Assembly (NCBI GenBank): GCA_021151695.1
Contig: JAGKWU010000015.1
Location: forward strand, 31,990-95,989
Length of the DNA: 64,000 bases
Direction of reading: 5' to 3'
From: Cellvibrionaceae bacterium
GTDB taxonomy: Bacteria; Pseudomonadota; Gammaproteobacteria; Pseudomonadales; Cellvibrionaceae
In this document: positions 52,101-60,874 of the stretch, in pieces
Layout of the letters: each line of letters opens with the position of its first letter
Numbering within the stretch: the stretch's first letter is position 1
Made by a program: the position numbers and the translations under genes
Notes under the pieces: model-generated
Databases searched by the model: none
Told to the model about the DNA's origin: nothing
Seen by the model: only the letters and a program-made list of their open reading frames with translations

Positions 52101-52575
52101 CGCCGATATAAGAACGTGGACCATCGCAGTTACCCGTAGCTGGCTGGGTGCAAAAATCGTAATAGAAATAGTACTTGCCATCTTTTAATTTGATGACGTC
52201 AGGTGCCCAGGAGCCTTTATAGCCGCCGGTCCACTCAGTGCCCTCAGCAATTTGGCTGCTGAAGGTATTAAACAGTGGGTTTTGATCGTTAACACCTTCG
52301 GCGACGCGGGTCCAGCTCATCAGGTCGGTAGATTTGGCCACGGACAAGTGAGAGCCGAATACGTAATAGGTGCCGTTATCTGCTTTAACAATAGATGGAT
52401 CATGTACCGCCATGTCGTTGTAGACAATGCTGGATGCGTTTGCAGTTGGATCGCTGCTGGTTACAGTGGTGGGCAAGGCGTCAGATGGCAACCCTTTATT
52501 ACCGCCCGAACCACCTCCGCAGCTCGACAGAGCGAGCAGACTGGCGGTAACCAGCGCTAAGTGCTTTAGCTTCAT
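49180..52575 (-). CDS. GH43 endo-arabinanase with Ig-like and LamG domains
   Basis: 1131-residue lipoprotein (lipobox ending LSSC, Cys19, then Gly-rich tether). GH43 propeller about 50-395 with Asp59 in AVHDPS, Asp207 in NGIDPH and Glu260 in APIEGT; a beta-barrel domain about 410-515 as in B. subtilis Abn2-type arabinanases; an Ig-like repeat about 520-620; a LamG/concanavalin-like domain about 625-810; a second Ig-like repeat about 830-915; a second LamG about 925-1125. The LamG pair probably binds polymeric substrate at the surface. It is placed between two twin TonB receptors and is preceded by the 12-bp motif. Confidence 0.9.
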   Translation of the reverse strand: MKLKHLALVTASLLALSSCGGGSGGNKGLPSDALPTTVTSSDPTANASSIVYNDMAVHDPSIVKADNGTYYVFGSHLSVAKSTDLMSWTRVAEGVNDQNPLFNTFSSQIAEGTEWTGGYKGSWAPDVIKLKDGKYYFYYDFCTQPATGNCDGPRSYIGVATSSNIEGPYANKSLILRTGMTDQEIADGKGPAGVTSFDGATMPNGIDPHVFYDKNGKLWMVYGSYFGGIFILELDESTGAPKAGQGYGKHLAGGGFAPIEGTWITYSPETDYYYMFNSIGGFAANGGYNIRVSRSKTPNGPYLDSAGKDMVAANTNVDTLSKYGVKLMGGFNFVSEVGDGGDSWGYLSPGHNSVYYDATAKKYFLVTHTRFPNRGEEHSVRVHELWLNSDGWFVASPQRYAPISGTNTVDSADLVGDYRLIGHQHDTNATGHNSVYVKLNENRTISGEMTGYYTLSSTDKNRINLVITGAAEAANIGSYEGVMQWQWDESLRQLVPVFSAVSTTGSSLWGSKLPNKTTAEALTAIADDLVLPAETADSTLTVPLRGTHAATVSWASSNPAIINLKRDKKTGELTGVAHVNRPSTTAGDQNVTLTATITLDGQTKIKTIVVKVTAPKIVSATAQYKFDGGLQDAKGNFAAATTTGDRIDNAGGVAAYSAGHDGQAVALNNYGVLLPDGIINNYEYTVSYWLKPAAKTAHTPSFFAAVGFDWISLPLETWWDATFKIWHISTVVGTGDAWCASGVALPLNEWTAVTFSIDKGLATVYLNGEKKCTVNGIVDLFSNNVGKFALGVNYWDIPYNGLIDDLKIYNKVLTPDEVALTDPGSMPAADVLAEAKAALTLGDISALKEDLDLPLAGEYGVAVSWTSNNSGALDAVGTITQPAATESDATVTLTATISYGGSAVTKEFVATVKSKAPPFPVAVYKFDGNLDEQSGVFASGIVKGGFLNVDGGEVSYADGVANKALVLNGSSCVKLGDNMIQDFSYSVSLWLNAAEAKDYSSAFFGMTDVNHWISLVPGQLPGGSNSLLWSGSARWFDGVFVKNNAPFKLPLNTWANVIVTVDNGKYKAYIDGVKVADMVDFPNVLSGATQFSVGCTFWDTAFHGMVDEVNLYNDVLSAEDVSFLYNKATAK

Positions 52576-52700
52576 GGATGAACCCTCAAAAAATTTTCTT
52601 TGTTATCACTTATTTAGCAGAGTGCCTCTCACGCACCAGCGCCCAACCGGTACAGCACCCCAATTGATGCAGAACTGCTTCCGCAACCCAAACGCACAAT

Positions 52701-52712
52701 TAGTCATACAAT
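52701..52712 (+). promoter_or_regulatory. Arabinan-block motif before GH43-LamG
   Basis: TAGTCATACAAT, 11 of 12. On the minus strand it directly follows a promoter TTGTTT-16 bp-TAGTAT serving the GH43-LamG gene. Confidence 0.55.
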
Positions 52713-52825
52713 ACTACCTATTAATTCTAGATAAACAACTCTTTTTTTCAAATTTTGTACATTTTTCGAGCCTGCACTAACCTTAGCATAGCCCGTAAGA
52801 CGCACACTTTATGCACAATTACGCG

Positions 52826-52854
52826 TTGACAATGCTAATGTCATACAATAGTAT
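52826..52854 (+). promoter_or_regulatory. Predicted promoter of TonB twin B
   Basis: Consensus TTGACA (52826-52831), 17-bp spacer, TAGTAT (52849-52854). The 12-bp motif occupies the spacer. The 381-bp gap 52576-52956 holds only these regulatory signals. Confidence 0.7.
52838..52849 (+). promoter_or_regulatory. Arabinan-block motif within the twin B promoter
   Basis: ATGTCATACAAT, 11 of 12, lying between -35 and -10, a position where a bound protein would block RNA polymerase. Confidence 0.6.
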
Positions 52855-52956
52855 TTTATATACCCAAGATAATGCACAATAAAGACTAGGCCTCACTCGA
52901 TCTAAGCCCAAGTTACGCGAGAGGCAAAATTTCAACCTTAGAAGGGAGAGCCCCTC

Positions 52957-55755
52957 ATGTTTACGCGTTCAGCACTAAGCAGCGCAATCACCCTGGCCAT
53001 GGCGCTCGCCAGCCAGCCACTTCTCGCCCAGGGTCAACCAGCTCCTGCCACTGGCGATGAAGTTGAAGAAATTGTGGTATCGGGCATTAAAGAAAGTTTG
53101 ACCAAAGCCCTGGAAATCAAAAAAGAGAACATCCAGATCGTTGATTCGGTGGTAGCGGAAGATATCGGCAAGTTCCCCGACAACAACCTTGTAGAATCAC
53201 TGCAACGTGTAACCGGTGTACAAACCACCAACCGTGGCTCAGGTGAAGTGTCCGGCATTACCATTCGCGGTCTGCCAGATGTGGAAACCACCATCAACGG
53301 CCGCGAAATTTTTACCGGTATCGGCCGCACCCTGGCATTGCAAGATATTCCAGCAAACCTGCTGAACCGTGTAGATGTGTTTAAAACCCGTTCCGCCAAC
53401 CAGATTGAAGGCGGTATGGCCGGTTCTATCGACGTGAGAACCAACCGTCCATTTGATTTTGACGGTAGCAAGATAGCTATTTCTGCTAAAGGCACCTATC
53501 AAACCACCTCTGAAAAATACGACCCCAATGTAAGTGCCCTGTTCAGTAATAAATGGGATACCAGCATTGGTGAAGTGGGTGCGTTATTAAACGTTTCTAC
53601 TGTGACAACCCACTATCGCGACCAGAGTGCCAGCGTGGGCGCCCTCTTCCCGATGTTCACGCAGAACTTTATCGATTCCAACGGCACTTCTTACAAAGTG
53701 GGCGACCAGATCCCCATTACCGATGCCGCCAAAAACAGGGTATGGATTCAGGGTACTGTAGGTGGTTTGCCAGACAAGGCGGGCTCAACCCTGACCATGA
53801 ATGGCCAGAGCATTGATTACATTCTGGAACGTGACGCCATGTTCCTGAGTGATTTCCAAGGTACTCGTGAGCGTCCAGCCGCAAACCTGTCCTTGCAATG
53901 GGCTCCCAACGATTCCTCTGAATACGTTTTTGAAACTTTCTACACCGGCTATCGCAACCAAAGTGAAAACCGTTTGCTGTTTACTTTCATTAACGGCCCC
54001 AGCAAATTCCAGGAGACCGAACTTTATCCGGACACCAACGTAGTCCATAAAGTTTATGTAAATAATCCAACAGGCTTCAGCAGTGGTGACGGTAGCGAAG
54101 GCCAGACTGACAGCATCATGTACGCACTGGGCGGTAAGTGGGATATCAGCGATAACTTTAAAGTTAAAGCAGACCTGAACCACCAGATCAGTAATTACGA
54201 AACCCGTTTTGTTGCAAACCAGTGGAGCTTCAGCCGCTACCAGGCGATAGCTGACTACAACTACCACAACAACAACACCATCATGCTGGCGTTTTTGGAT
54301 GACCCAACCACCAGCTTCGATGAATCTGACATGACCCAACTGGGCAATGCCAAATTCAGTAATTTCTATGACAACGCCGATAAGCAACACGGTGAAGGTA
54401 CAACACTGACTATTGACGGTGAGTACGATGCAAACTGGGGCGTGATTACCAAAACCCGTTTTGGCCTACGTGTTGATCAACGCAAAGCTGACTCGCTCCA
54501 CAGAGATAAAACTGTATCCAGTTGCGCGGGTAATGCTTCGTGCGATATCAGTTTGCATCCAGAACTTATCGACATCAGCCGCAAAGGTTTCTTTGATGGC
54601 TATGGCTATGTGCCCTCACAGTGGTTCGCTGCTGACGGTACAGAGCTGATCGATCACACTGATACTTATCGTGCACTATTCGGCATAAAAGCCGGTGGTG
54701 AAGATTGGCTGCCCGCTTCATCCTACAATGTAAAAGAACTGAATACCGCGCTTTACGCTGAAGCAGATTTCGAAACCGAACTCGGCGATAAAAAAGTAGA
54801 CGGCAACTTCGGTTTGCGTGCTGTTTCTATCAAAAATACCAGCGAGTTTTACACCGGCACATCAGAAACTACTGACACCCGCGTATTGCCAAGCTTTGGT
54901 ATTCGCTACTGGCTGGAAGACGATCTGGTTGCACGTTTCAACTTTGGTCAAACCCTTCGTCGCCCAGGTTTTGGTGATTTGAACCCGGCAATTTCCTATT
55001 CCGAGCCAAACACCACACCTTACGGCACAGCGGGCAGTGGTAATCCTAACCTGAAAGCAACCGAGTCTAAAAACTATGACCTGGGCCTTGAATGGTACTT
55101 TGCCGAATCAAGCTCACTGTACGGCGTATTGTTTGAGCGCGATGTAAAAGGTTTTGTCCTGTCTACGCAATCAGTCATCAGCGGTCCAACCGAAGGGCTA
55201 GATTACGTGTATACCAAACCTGACAACAGCTCTGAAGGCTGGCTGAAAGGGGCGGAAATCGGTTTGGTTTACTTTCCGAAAAACTTGCCATCCTACTTGG
55301 ACGGTTTGGGCGGCCAGTTCAGTTACACAATGCTGGACTCAAACCAAACCAACCCAGCAAGCTATGACGTAAGCGGGAACCTGGTTCCTGTTCCTGATTC
55401 GCCTTTGTTTGGTGTATCTGATTCGTCCTACAGTGCTGTGGTAGCTTATGAGAAGCATGGCTTCAGCGCGCGCTTGTCCTACGTATGGCGCGAGAAGTTC
55501 CTGCAACGCAACGACGGCACGCTGTTCGCCAGCCCACTGCAAATTTACTCTGCTCCTGAAGAGAGCCTCGATCTGCAGCTGAGTTACAACCTGACTGACA
55601 ATTGGGTCGTGACATTGGATGGTACCAACTTAACGAACTATCGTTTCCGGACCTACTACCATTCAATTACCAACAACAACCCTGATTATCTGATGAACTA
55701 TGGTACCGCTCTGTTGAGCAAGACCGTATCACTGGGTACTCGTATTTCGTTCTAA
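52957..55755 (+). CDS. TonB-dependent receptor, arabinan twin B
   Basis: 932-residue outer-membrane transporter. Signal peptide (about 1-25, ending LLAQG), TonB-box-like EEIVVSGIKESL, plug with DIGKFPDNNLVESLQRVTGV and ITIRGLPDVETTINGREIF, and a barrel ending TRISF. Near-identity with twin A in the plug but divergent loops in the barrel suggest related but distinct ligands. AAGGGAGAG lies upstream of the ATG. It is divergent from the GH43-LamG gene with shared motif copies, so surface hydrolysis and import are probably co-induced. Confidence 0.92.
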   Translation: MFTRSALSSAITLAMALASQPLLAQGQPAPATGDEVEEIVVSGIKESLTKALEIKKENIQIVDSVVAEDIGKFPDNNLVESLQRVTGVQTTNRGSGEVSGITIRGLPDVETTINGREIFTGIGRTLALQDIPANLLNRVDVFKTRSANQIEGGMAGSIDVRTNRPFDFDGSKIAISAKGTYQTTSEKYDPNVSALFSNKWDTSIGEVGALLNVSTVTTHYRDQSASVGALFPMFTQNFIDSNGTSYKVGDQIPITDAAKNRVWIQGTVGGLPDKAGSTLTMNGQSIDYILERDAMFLSDFQGTRERPAANLSLQWAPNDSSEYVFETFYTGYRNQSENRLLFTFINGPSKFQETELYPDTNVVHKVYVNNPTGFSSGDGSEGQTDSIMYALGGKWDISDNFKVKADLNHQISNYETRFVANQWSFSRYQAIADYNYHNNNTIMLAFLDDPTTSFDESDMTQLGNAKFSNFYDNADKQHGEGTTLTIDGEYDANWGVITKTRFGLRVDQRKADSLHRDKTVSSCAGNASCDISLHPELIDISRKGFFDGYGYVPSQWFAADGTELIDHTDTYRALFGIKAGGEDWLPASSYNVKELNTALYAEADFETELGDKKVDGNFGLRAVSIKNTSEFYTGTSETTDTRVLPSFGIRYWLEDDLVARFNFGQTLRRPGFGDLNPAISYSEPNTTPYGTAGSGNPNLKATESKNYDLGLEWYFAESSSLYGVLFERDVKGFVLSTQSVISGPTEGLDYVYTKPDNSSEGWLKGAEIGLVYFPKNLPSYLDGLGGQFSYTMLDSNQTNPASYDVSGNLVPVPDSPLFGVSDSSYSAVVAYEKHGFSARLSYVWREKFLQRNDGTLFASPLQIYSAPEESLDLQLSYNLTDNWVVTLDGTNLTNYRFRTYYHSITNNNPDYLMNYGTALLSKTVSLGTRISF

Positions 55756-55774
55756 TATTTCTTTGCAAGACGAT

Positions 55775-55810
55775 AAAAAAGCCGATCTGGATTTCCGGAT
55801 CGGCTTTTTT
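55775..55810 (+). terminator. Terminator of TonB twin B
   Basis: AAAAAAGCCGATC/GATCGGCTTTTTT, a strong symmetric hairpin. Confidence 0.9.
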
Positions 55811-55863
55811 GTTTTGGCATTTGGTAAACATCATGCACAGTGCTCATGTCAGTATTTTATAAA

Positions 55864-55919
55864 GCACTCCGACAATTTTATAGCGCCCCAATTGATCAAT
55901 AAAAAAATGCTCGGAGTGC
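55864..55919. repeat. 9-bp inverted repeat in an intergenic gap
   Basis: GCACTCCGA (55864-55872) and TCGGAGTGC (55911-55919) are 38 bp apart. The gap 55756-56148 otherwise holds two terminators and no gene. Confidence 0.4.
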
Positions 55920-56049
55920 GGCTACAGCTCTTCTATATCCAGCCTATGTAATGGATTTTCGGAAACTTACCGACTAACGACGGGTATACAAATCCAGCCA
56001 CTGGATCATGCCGCCCCCCCTGAGTAACGCAAGCAGCTAATCAACCATA

Positions 56050-56084
56050 AAAAAGCCCGACACATTTCCTGTGTCAGGCCTTAG
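56050..56084 (-). terminator. Terminator of the Rhs locus
   Basis: Imperfect stem of GCCTGACACA with TGTGTCGGGC on the minus strand, followed by TTTTTTATGG. Confidence 0.75.
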
Positions 56085-56148
56085 CGGTATTTTCTCTAGT
56101 TAACAACAATTAATTTATTCTTTTCCGTTCCCAATTGTTGTTACGCCA

Positions 56149-56463
56149 TTAACTTATCGAACATTTCGAAAATAACACTATCAATAAATTTCCAAAAGTA
56201 TAACCAAATAATAAACCAAGAATATAACCAATAGTGATTATAGCATCCGATGATGTTAGTGCAGGCAATGCCAAAAACCATAAAAATATAGATATAACTG
56301 GCAACCAGGTATAAGAAAAATCGAGAGCCTTATGGCATTTTGGACAATAGATACGAGGCCCTGCCCTTGTAACATCGATAAAAATTGCCCGAAAACAAGT
56401 GCGCCGATTTATGTTAATCTCATGGTAACAATTTGGGCACATTTTCTTAGTCAGCATTGTCAA
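56149..56463 (-). CDS. Small zinc-ribbon, two-helix membrane protein (possible Rhs immunity)
   Basis: 104 residues. An N-terminal zinc ribbon has MCPNC and YCPKC pairs about 30 residues apart (residues 9-12 and 40-43). Two hydrophobic segments follow (about 53-72 and 75-98). The TTG start at 56463 directly abuts the Rhs TAA and has GGCGGA 6 nt upstream within the Rhs end, so translation is coupled; an ATG two codons later is an alternative. A gene in this position after an Rhs protein is commonly its immunity protein; that role is inferred from position only. Composition is AT-rich like the Rhs gene. Confidence 0.65.
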   Translation of the reverse strand: MTMLTKKMCPNCYHEININRRTCFRAIFIDVTRAGPRIYCPKCHKALDFSYTWLPVISIFLWFLALPALTSSDAIITIGYILGLLFGYTFGNLLIVLFSKCSIS

Positions 56464-59400
56464 TTACAATCCGCCAAGTGAGCTTGGTAATACAGAGTTA
56501 ATGCCAAGGGTCATTGCACCGGAGGTAGTAACATTACCCATTTGGGCAAATTGCGCGGCACCAAATGCAGATCCTATAACTTTTGGATTGGCCATCTGAT
56601 TAAAAATCGCTCCCGCAACTTTCCCTCCAGCGAATCCTGTTACCGCGGCTAAAGCCGTTTGAGCAGCAACTTCTTTTGTATCAACGCATCCTTTTTCTGC
56701 ATATTGATTAATAGCATCGGAAGTTCCACCAACAGCCGCGCCTATTGCAAGTCCAGCCAAAGGATTAACAGTTAATAGTGCACCCGTCACCGCTCCACCG
56801 ACAGCACCTGTTACGCCACTAGCTACTATGCCTCGCCAGCTTTGATTAGACGCAATTGCAGACGCGATGCCGACACCACCGCCGATCAACCCACCAGCAA
56901 TTGCGCCACCCGCAACCCAAATAAACTCTCCATTGGGATCTACAAAACTAATTGGATTGTTGAATGTGTAAGCATAAGTATTTAACCCACCGTTCAACCC
57001 AATCGGATCACTTTGTATATAACGCCCAATACTCGCATCGTAATATCGATTCCAGTTGTACCATAACCCGCTTTCCACATCGAAGTATTGACCAGGAAAA
57101 CCAATATTCAGGCCACCAATAGTATTCAAAACCACGGAGCGATCAAATGCGTAGTTATTTGCTCGCCATACCACAGCTTTAGTTGAATTAGTGACGACTT
57201 CAGGGCGTCCCAAATGATCGTTATGTATTGCGTATACCGCATTGCTGCGTACAAGGCCTACCGTTTGTCCTTTGAAGTATACGTAAATACTGGAAAGCGC
57301 GCTGCCAGCGTTATCCGTTTCGGCAACCATTGCACCTGAGACATCGTAAAGATATCTGTATGTCGCATTAGTGGTGGTTTTGTATACACGCTGATTGTAA
57401 CCATTGCTCGAATAATTATTGTTATTGACTTGCTTGAGACGATTAAGCGCATCGTAAATATAAGTATATTCACCGCCTGCACCTGTTTTTGATGTGATAT
57501 TACCAACGGCATCATATTCAAATGCTTTAGCACGAAGCCCGGTGATAGCGGGGATACGATTGCCTTGTGCAGGCACACCATAATCATCTGTACTACCACC
57601 CCAGGTATGGCTGGTGCGATTGCCATTCGCGTCATAGGTAAAACGTTGATTTTCAGCGCCCGAATATTGCGCAGGTTTGTAATTGGAGATACTGCCAATT
57701 TCACCCACTTTGTTATAGGACATTGTTAAACCCTGAACGCCAGGCGTCGAAATACCACGCAGCAAACCATCATCCGTAAAGCTCACGGTACGTGTTAGGC
57801 CATTACCATATTGCCAGGCTGTGGACGATGGATTTTCCAGCGTTGTGTCAGACACAACAGTCACCCAAGTATTGTTAACTTTCGCCTCAACCCTGATAGG
57901 TTCGTTATTAATGTCATAGCTGTAGCGCACTACAACGCCATTTGGGTAAGTCGCTGTGTAGAGCCTGCCATAGGAATCGTATCCGTAACTTATCGCGTAG
58001 CTCACGCCCTTAATAACAGTGGTCTGCTTGGCCAACCGCCCGGTTATAGTGTACTCATAACTGACACTGCCGGAGCTATCAGTAACAGAACACAGGCGAC
58101 CAATACCGTTCGGACAATCGCCCGCTGCTACACCGTATACATAACTTACCTGCTCAGCGGCAAAACCACTTCCTGATGCGTTGACTCTGATTAAGCGATT
58201 CATCGCATCGTATTTATATACGTTGATTACGCCATTCGCGCGCGTCAGCGTATCAACCATACCATTTGGGTAATAGGTGTAAGATGTTGTCCCAGTATCT
58301 GGGCTAGTTTGTGTTTGCGTCTCTCCCACATCATTTTTGGGATAGCTGGTTGTTTTATTTAATGGATCGGTAATACCTGTGAGATAGCCGGCGGTATCAT
58401 AATTAAAAATTGTTTTTTCATTAGCCGGATTAGTTTTTGTCTCTAACTGGTTATCTGTTCTGTAGGTGAAATGTGTCACTCTATTTAGCGCATCAGTAAT
58501 AGAATCTCTATTAAGATTTTTATCATAGGTGTAGGTCCAGCGACGACCTTCTGCACCTACATCTGCCACAAGGTTCCCATTAACATCGTATTCGTGCCCT
58601 TCGCGCGTTATCGTATCGGTAGATTCATCATCAATTGTAAAAACATCTTTTACCGCTTTTGGATTACTTTCCAAGTCATAATCAAAATAGGTATATCTAT
58701 CGGTATAGGCAGGGTCCAGCGCCGCAATGGGTTTTCTTCGGGTAACCAGGCGACCAGCAGGATCATAGGTATCCGAAATATAACCACCATTCGGATAGGT
58801 AATGAGCGACACATTGTCAAATGAATCGTAATCAAAACTGGTAATTAACGGACTGGAGTTTTTATTAATTTTTACTTTAGTTTGACGGTGCAAAACATCA
58901 TAAATAAAGCCTGTCACTAGGCCATTAGCGTCGGTAACGCTCTCGGGATAACCACTCGAATCTGTGTAGGCAAAGGTTGCGGTATTATTATCTGCCGTTT
59001 TGATTGAGGCGAGGCTGCCATCAGAATTATAACTATAGGTCGTAAGGTCATTGACATCCGTACGCGGGCCATCCACCACCATAGTTCTCAACATCTTGTT
59101 GTCGTAGAATGTATAGGTATAGGTAGTTACTCGCTCAGAACCATTGCTATCTACCAATGTGAAAGATTTTAATCTGTCATTAGCTTCCGCTGCGGTGTAA
59201 TAGGCATATCGCTTTCCAACGATTAAATTATCACCCACATAAGGATCTGTTGTGTTAAAGCGAGCGAGATAATAAACCCCCTTCCATAGGTTATTACTTA
59301 TCAGACGCTTTTTATCGTCATAGACATATTCAATAGTTTTACCCTTACCATACTCGGTGCGGATGGTTCCGTCGGCATTGTAGGAATAAGTGGTTTTATT

Positions 59401-60810
59401 GCCTTTCCAGTCTATCTTGTTTTCAATTTTCCCATTTTCGTTGTAGTCATATCCCGCTGTTGCCGCTGCGCAACCAGATGCAGATGCTCTATCAATACTA
59501 CCCAGCACTTTTCCCATCGTAGCGGATTGCTGATAATTATAAGTAGTCGTACCACCCAAAGCGTTTGTTACTACCGTTGTTTTGGCAGTGTCGTCATAAT
59601 TAAATGTCGATTTTTTTACACCGCCCACCAAACCACTTGTTTTAACCCGGTTATCTGTATCTGAAACATAGGTAATTTCTTTTTGGATGATTCCATCTAC
59701 TTTGGTATTTATCAGGCGCAGCTGCGAATTTTTATCCGCATAACCGTATTCGAGGATTTTTTTATTGCTTGGATAGATAGCTTTCGCCAATCTATCGACA
59801 TTACTGTATTGATTAAGCTGAGTATATTCATACTGATAGAGAGCTCCATCAGGAACAGTGATTGACTTTATGGAATAGCTGTTCCATATAAAACTCATTT
59901 GACGGCCAGACGTATGAGTAATAGTGTCAAATTTATTGGAGGTCTCACTGGTGTAATGGTATGTCCAACCAATACTATTTAAATTAGTAGCAGATCTAAT
60001 TTTCCCATAACTATCAAATACAAATTTGGTTTGCTCATAACTTGTATATATCCAGGTACCATCTGCATTTTGGTCCAGCCTTACAGGATCGCTGTAATAA
60101 TTGGCACTTGTCCATCCATTGCCGCCATCTTTTGCAAATGAATGCTCCTTACCCGCAATGGTTATGACGACGCCAGAAAGATCAGCATAGTTTTTTGCTC
60201 TGGCACAATCGGTACCATTTGCCGAAAGACATTTTCCCCCATCGAGAAAATAGAATCCCATTTTGGTATCAAAAGTTGATGCCCAATTTTGGCCAAGAAC
60301 ACCGTATTTTTTTGAATCGCTAGTATATTCCCTGGAGATTTCCAGAGGATATTCACCTATATCTCTAAAGTCAGATTCAGATTGCACCTTCACACCAGAT
60401 GAAATTACTACTGGACATGGCGTAGTTCCTGTCGGCGTTTTTTTATCAGCATCATTTTGTTTATTGGGATCCGATGCTGTTGGCATAGTTGGCGCGTTTA
60501 CAGATTGCTTCGACTGAATAAGCCAAATAGAAAAATCATCTAACCCTGAGTAGCCCACAACCGTACAATTAAGAATGGGAGGAAATGCTTGCGAGCAATC
60601 CATTTCGGCACGCCTCGCACAGTCCTCATAAGACGAGCCAGATAAACCTCCACAATCGCGAGACGTTGTGTCATTCATACAACCAGAGTATCCATCGTTC
60701 TGAGAATACGAAATACCGCAATAACCACCGGCGAACGCAGATGAAGAAATAAAGCAAAGTAAAAAGACAGATCCCAATAATTTCATCAGGTTAAAACATA
60801 TTTTTTTCAC
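56464..60810 (-). CDS. Sec-exported Rhs/YD-repeat protein
   Basis: 1448 residues. Sec signal peptide about 1-28 (MKKICFNL... ending SAFA), a Cys-rich segment (about 30-85), a DUF6531-like opening (PVVISSGVKVQSESDF near 130), many YD repeats (for example YTYDKNLNRDSI, YDAMNRLIRV) and the Rhs core end (SDPIGLNGGLNTYAYTFNNP, then DPNGEF). The last 160 residues are Gly/Ala-rich with glycine-zipper-like hydrophobic stretches and no nuclease motif I recognise. GTG at 60810 was chosen: GGGAG lies 6 nt upstream and it yields the signal peptide. No PAAR or VgrG gene is seen, so this resembles a wall-associated or surface Rhs rather than a T6SS effector. Confidence 0.85.
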   Translation of the reverse strand: MKKICFNLMKLLGSVFLLCFISSSAFAGGYCGISYSQNDGYSGCMNDTTSRDCGGLSGSSYEDCARRAEMDCSQAFPPILNCTVVGYSGLDDFSIWLIQSKQSVNAPTMPTASDPNKQNDADKKTPTGTTPCPVVISSGVKVQSESDFRDIGEYPLEISREYTSDSKKYGVLGQNWASTFDTKMGFYFLDGGKCLSANGTDCARAKNYADLSGVVITIAGKEHSFAKDGGNGWTSANYYSDPVRLDQNADGTWIYTSYEQTKFVFDSYGKIRSATNLNSIGWTYHYTSETSNKFDTITHTSGRQMSFIWNSYSIKSITVPDGALYQYEYTQLNQYSNVDRLAKAIYPSNKKILEYGYADKNSQLRLINTKVDGIIQKEITYVSDTDNRVKTSGLVGGVKKSTFNYDDTAKTTVVTNALGGTTTYNYQQSATMGKVLGSIDRASASGCAAATAGYDYNENGKIENKIDWKGNKTTYSYNADGTIRTEYGKGKTIEYVYDDKKRLISNNLWKGVYYLARFNTTDPYVGDNLIVGKRYAYYTAAEANDRLKSFTLVDSNGSERVTTYTYTFYDNKMLRTMVVDGPRTDVNDLTTYSYNSDGSLASIKTADNNTATFAYTDSSGYPESVTDANGLVTGFIYDVLHRQTKVKINKNSSPLITSFDYDSFDNVSLITYPNGGYISDTYDPAGRLVTRRKPIAALDPAYTDRYTYFDYDLESNPKAVKDVFTIDDESTDTITREGHEYDVNGNLVADVGAEGRRWTYTYDKNLNRDSITDALNRVTHFTYRTDNQLETKTNPANEKTIFNYDTAGYLTGITDPLNKTTSYPKNDVGETQTQTSPDTGTTSYTYYPNGMVDTLTRANGVINVYKYDAMNRLIRVNASGSGFAAEQVSYVYGVAAGDCPNGIGRLCSVTDSSGSVSYEYTITGRLAKQTTVIKGVSYAISYGYDSYGRLYTATYPNGVVVRYSYDINNEPIRVEAKVNNTWVTVVSDTTLENPSSTAWQYGNGLTRTVSFTDDGLLRGISTPGVQGLTMSYNKVGEIGSISNYKPAQYSGAENQRFTYDANGNRTSHTWGGSTDDYGVPAQGNRIPAITGLRAKAFEYDAVGNITSKTGAGGEYTYIYDALNRLKQVNNNNYSSNGYNQRVYKTTTNATYRYLYDVSGAMVAETDNAGSALSSIYVYFKGQTVGLVRSNAVYAIHNDHLGRPEVVTNSTKAVVWRANNYAFDRSVVLNTIGGLNIGFPGQYFDVESGLWYNWNRYYDASIGRYIQSDPIGLNGGLNTYAYTFNNPISFVDPNGEFIWVAGGAIAGGLIGGGVGIASAIASNQSWRGIVASGVTGAVGGAVTGALLTVNPLAGLAIGAAVGGTSDAINQYAEKGCVDTKEVAAQTALAAVTGFAGGKVAGAIFNQMANPKVIGSAFGAAQFAQMGNVTTSGAMTLGINSVLPSSLGGL

Positions 60811-60874
60811 AAAAAGCTCCCTTAAATTTTGAAGCAATATCGCCAACAGCGGGCACATAAGTTATGCGTTGTTA

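Noticed and set aside
56464..60810. T6SS Rhs effector
   Set aside because: It has a Sec signal peptide, and no PAAR domain, VgrG, Hcp or EagR-type chaperone gene was seen nearby.
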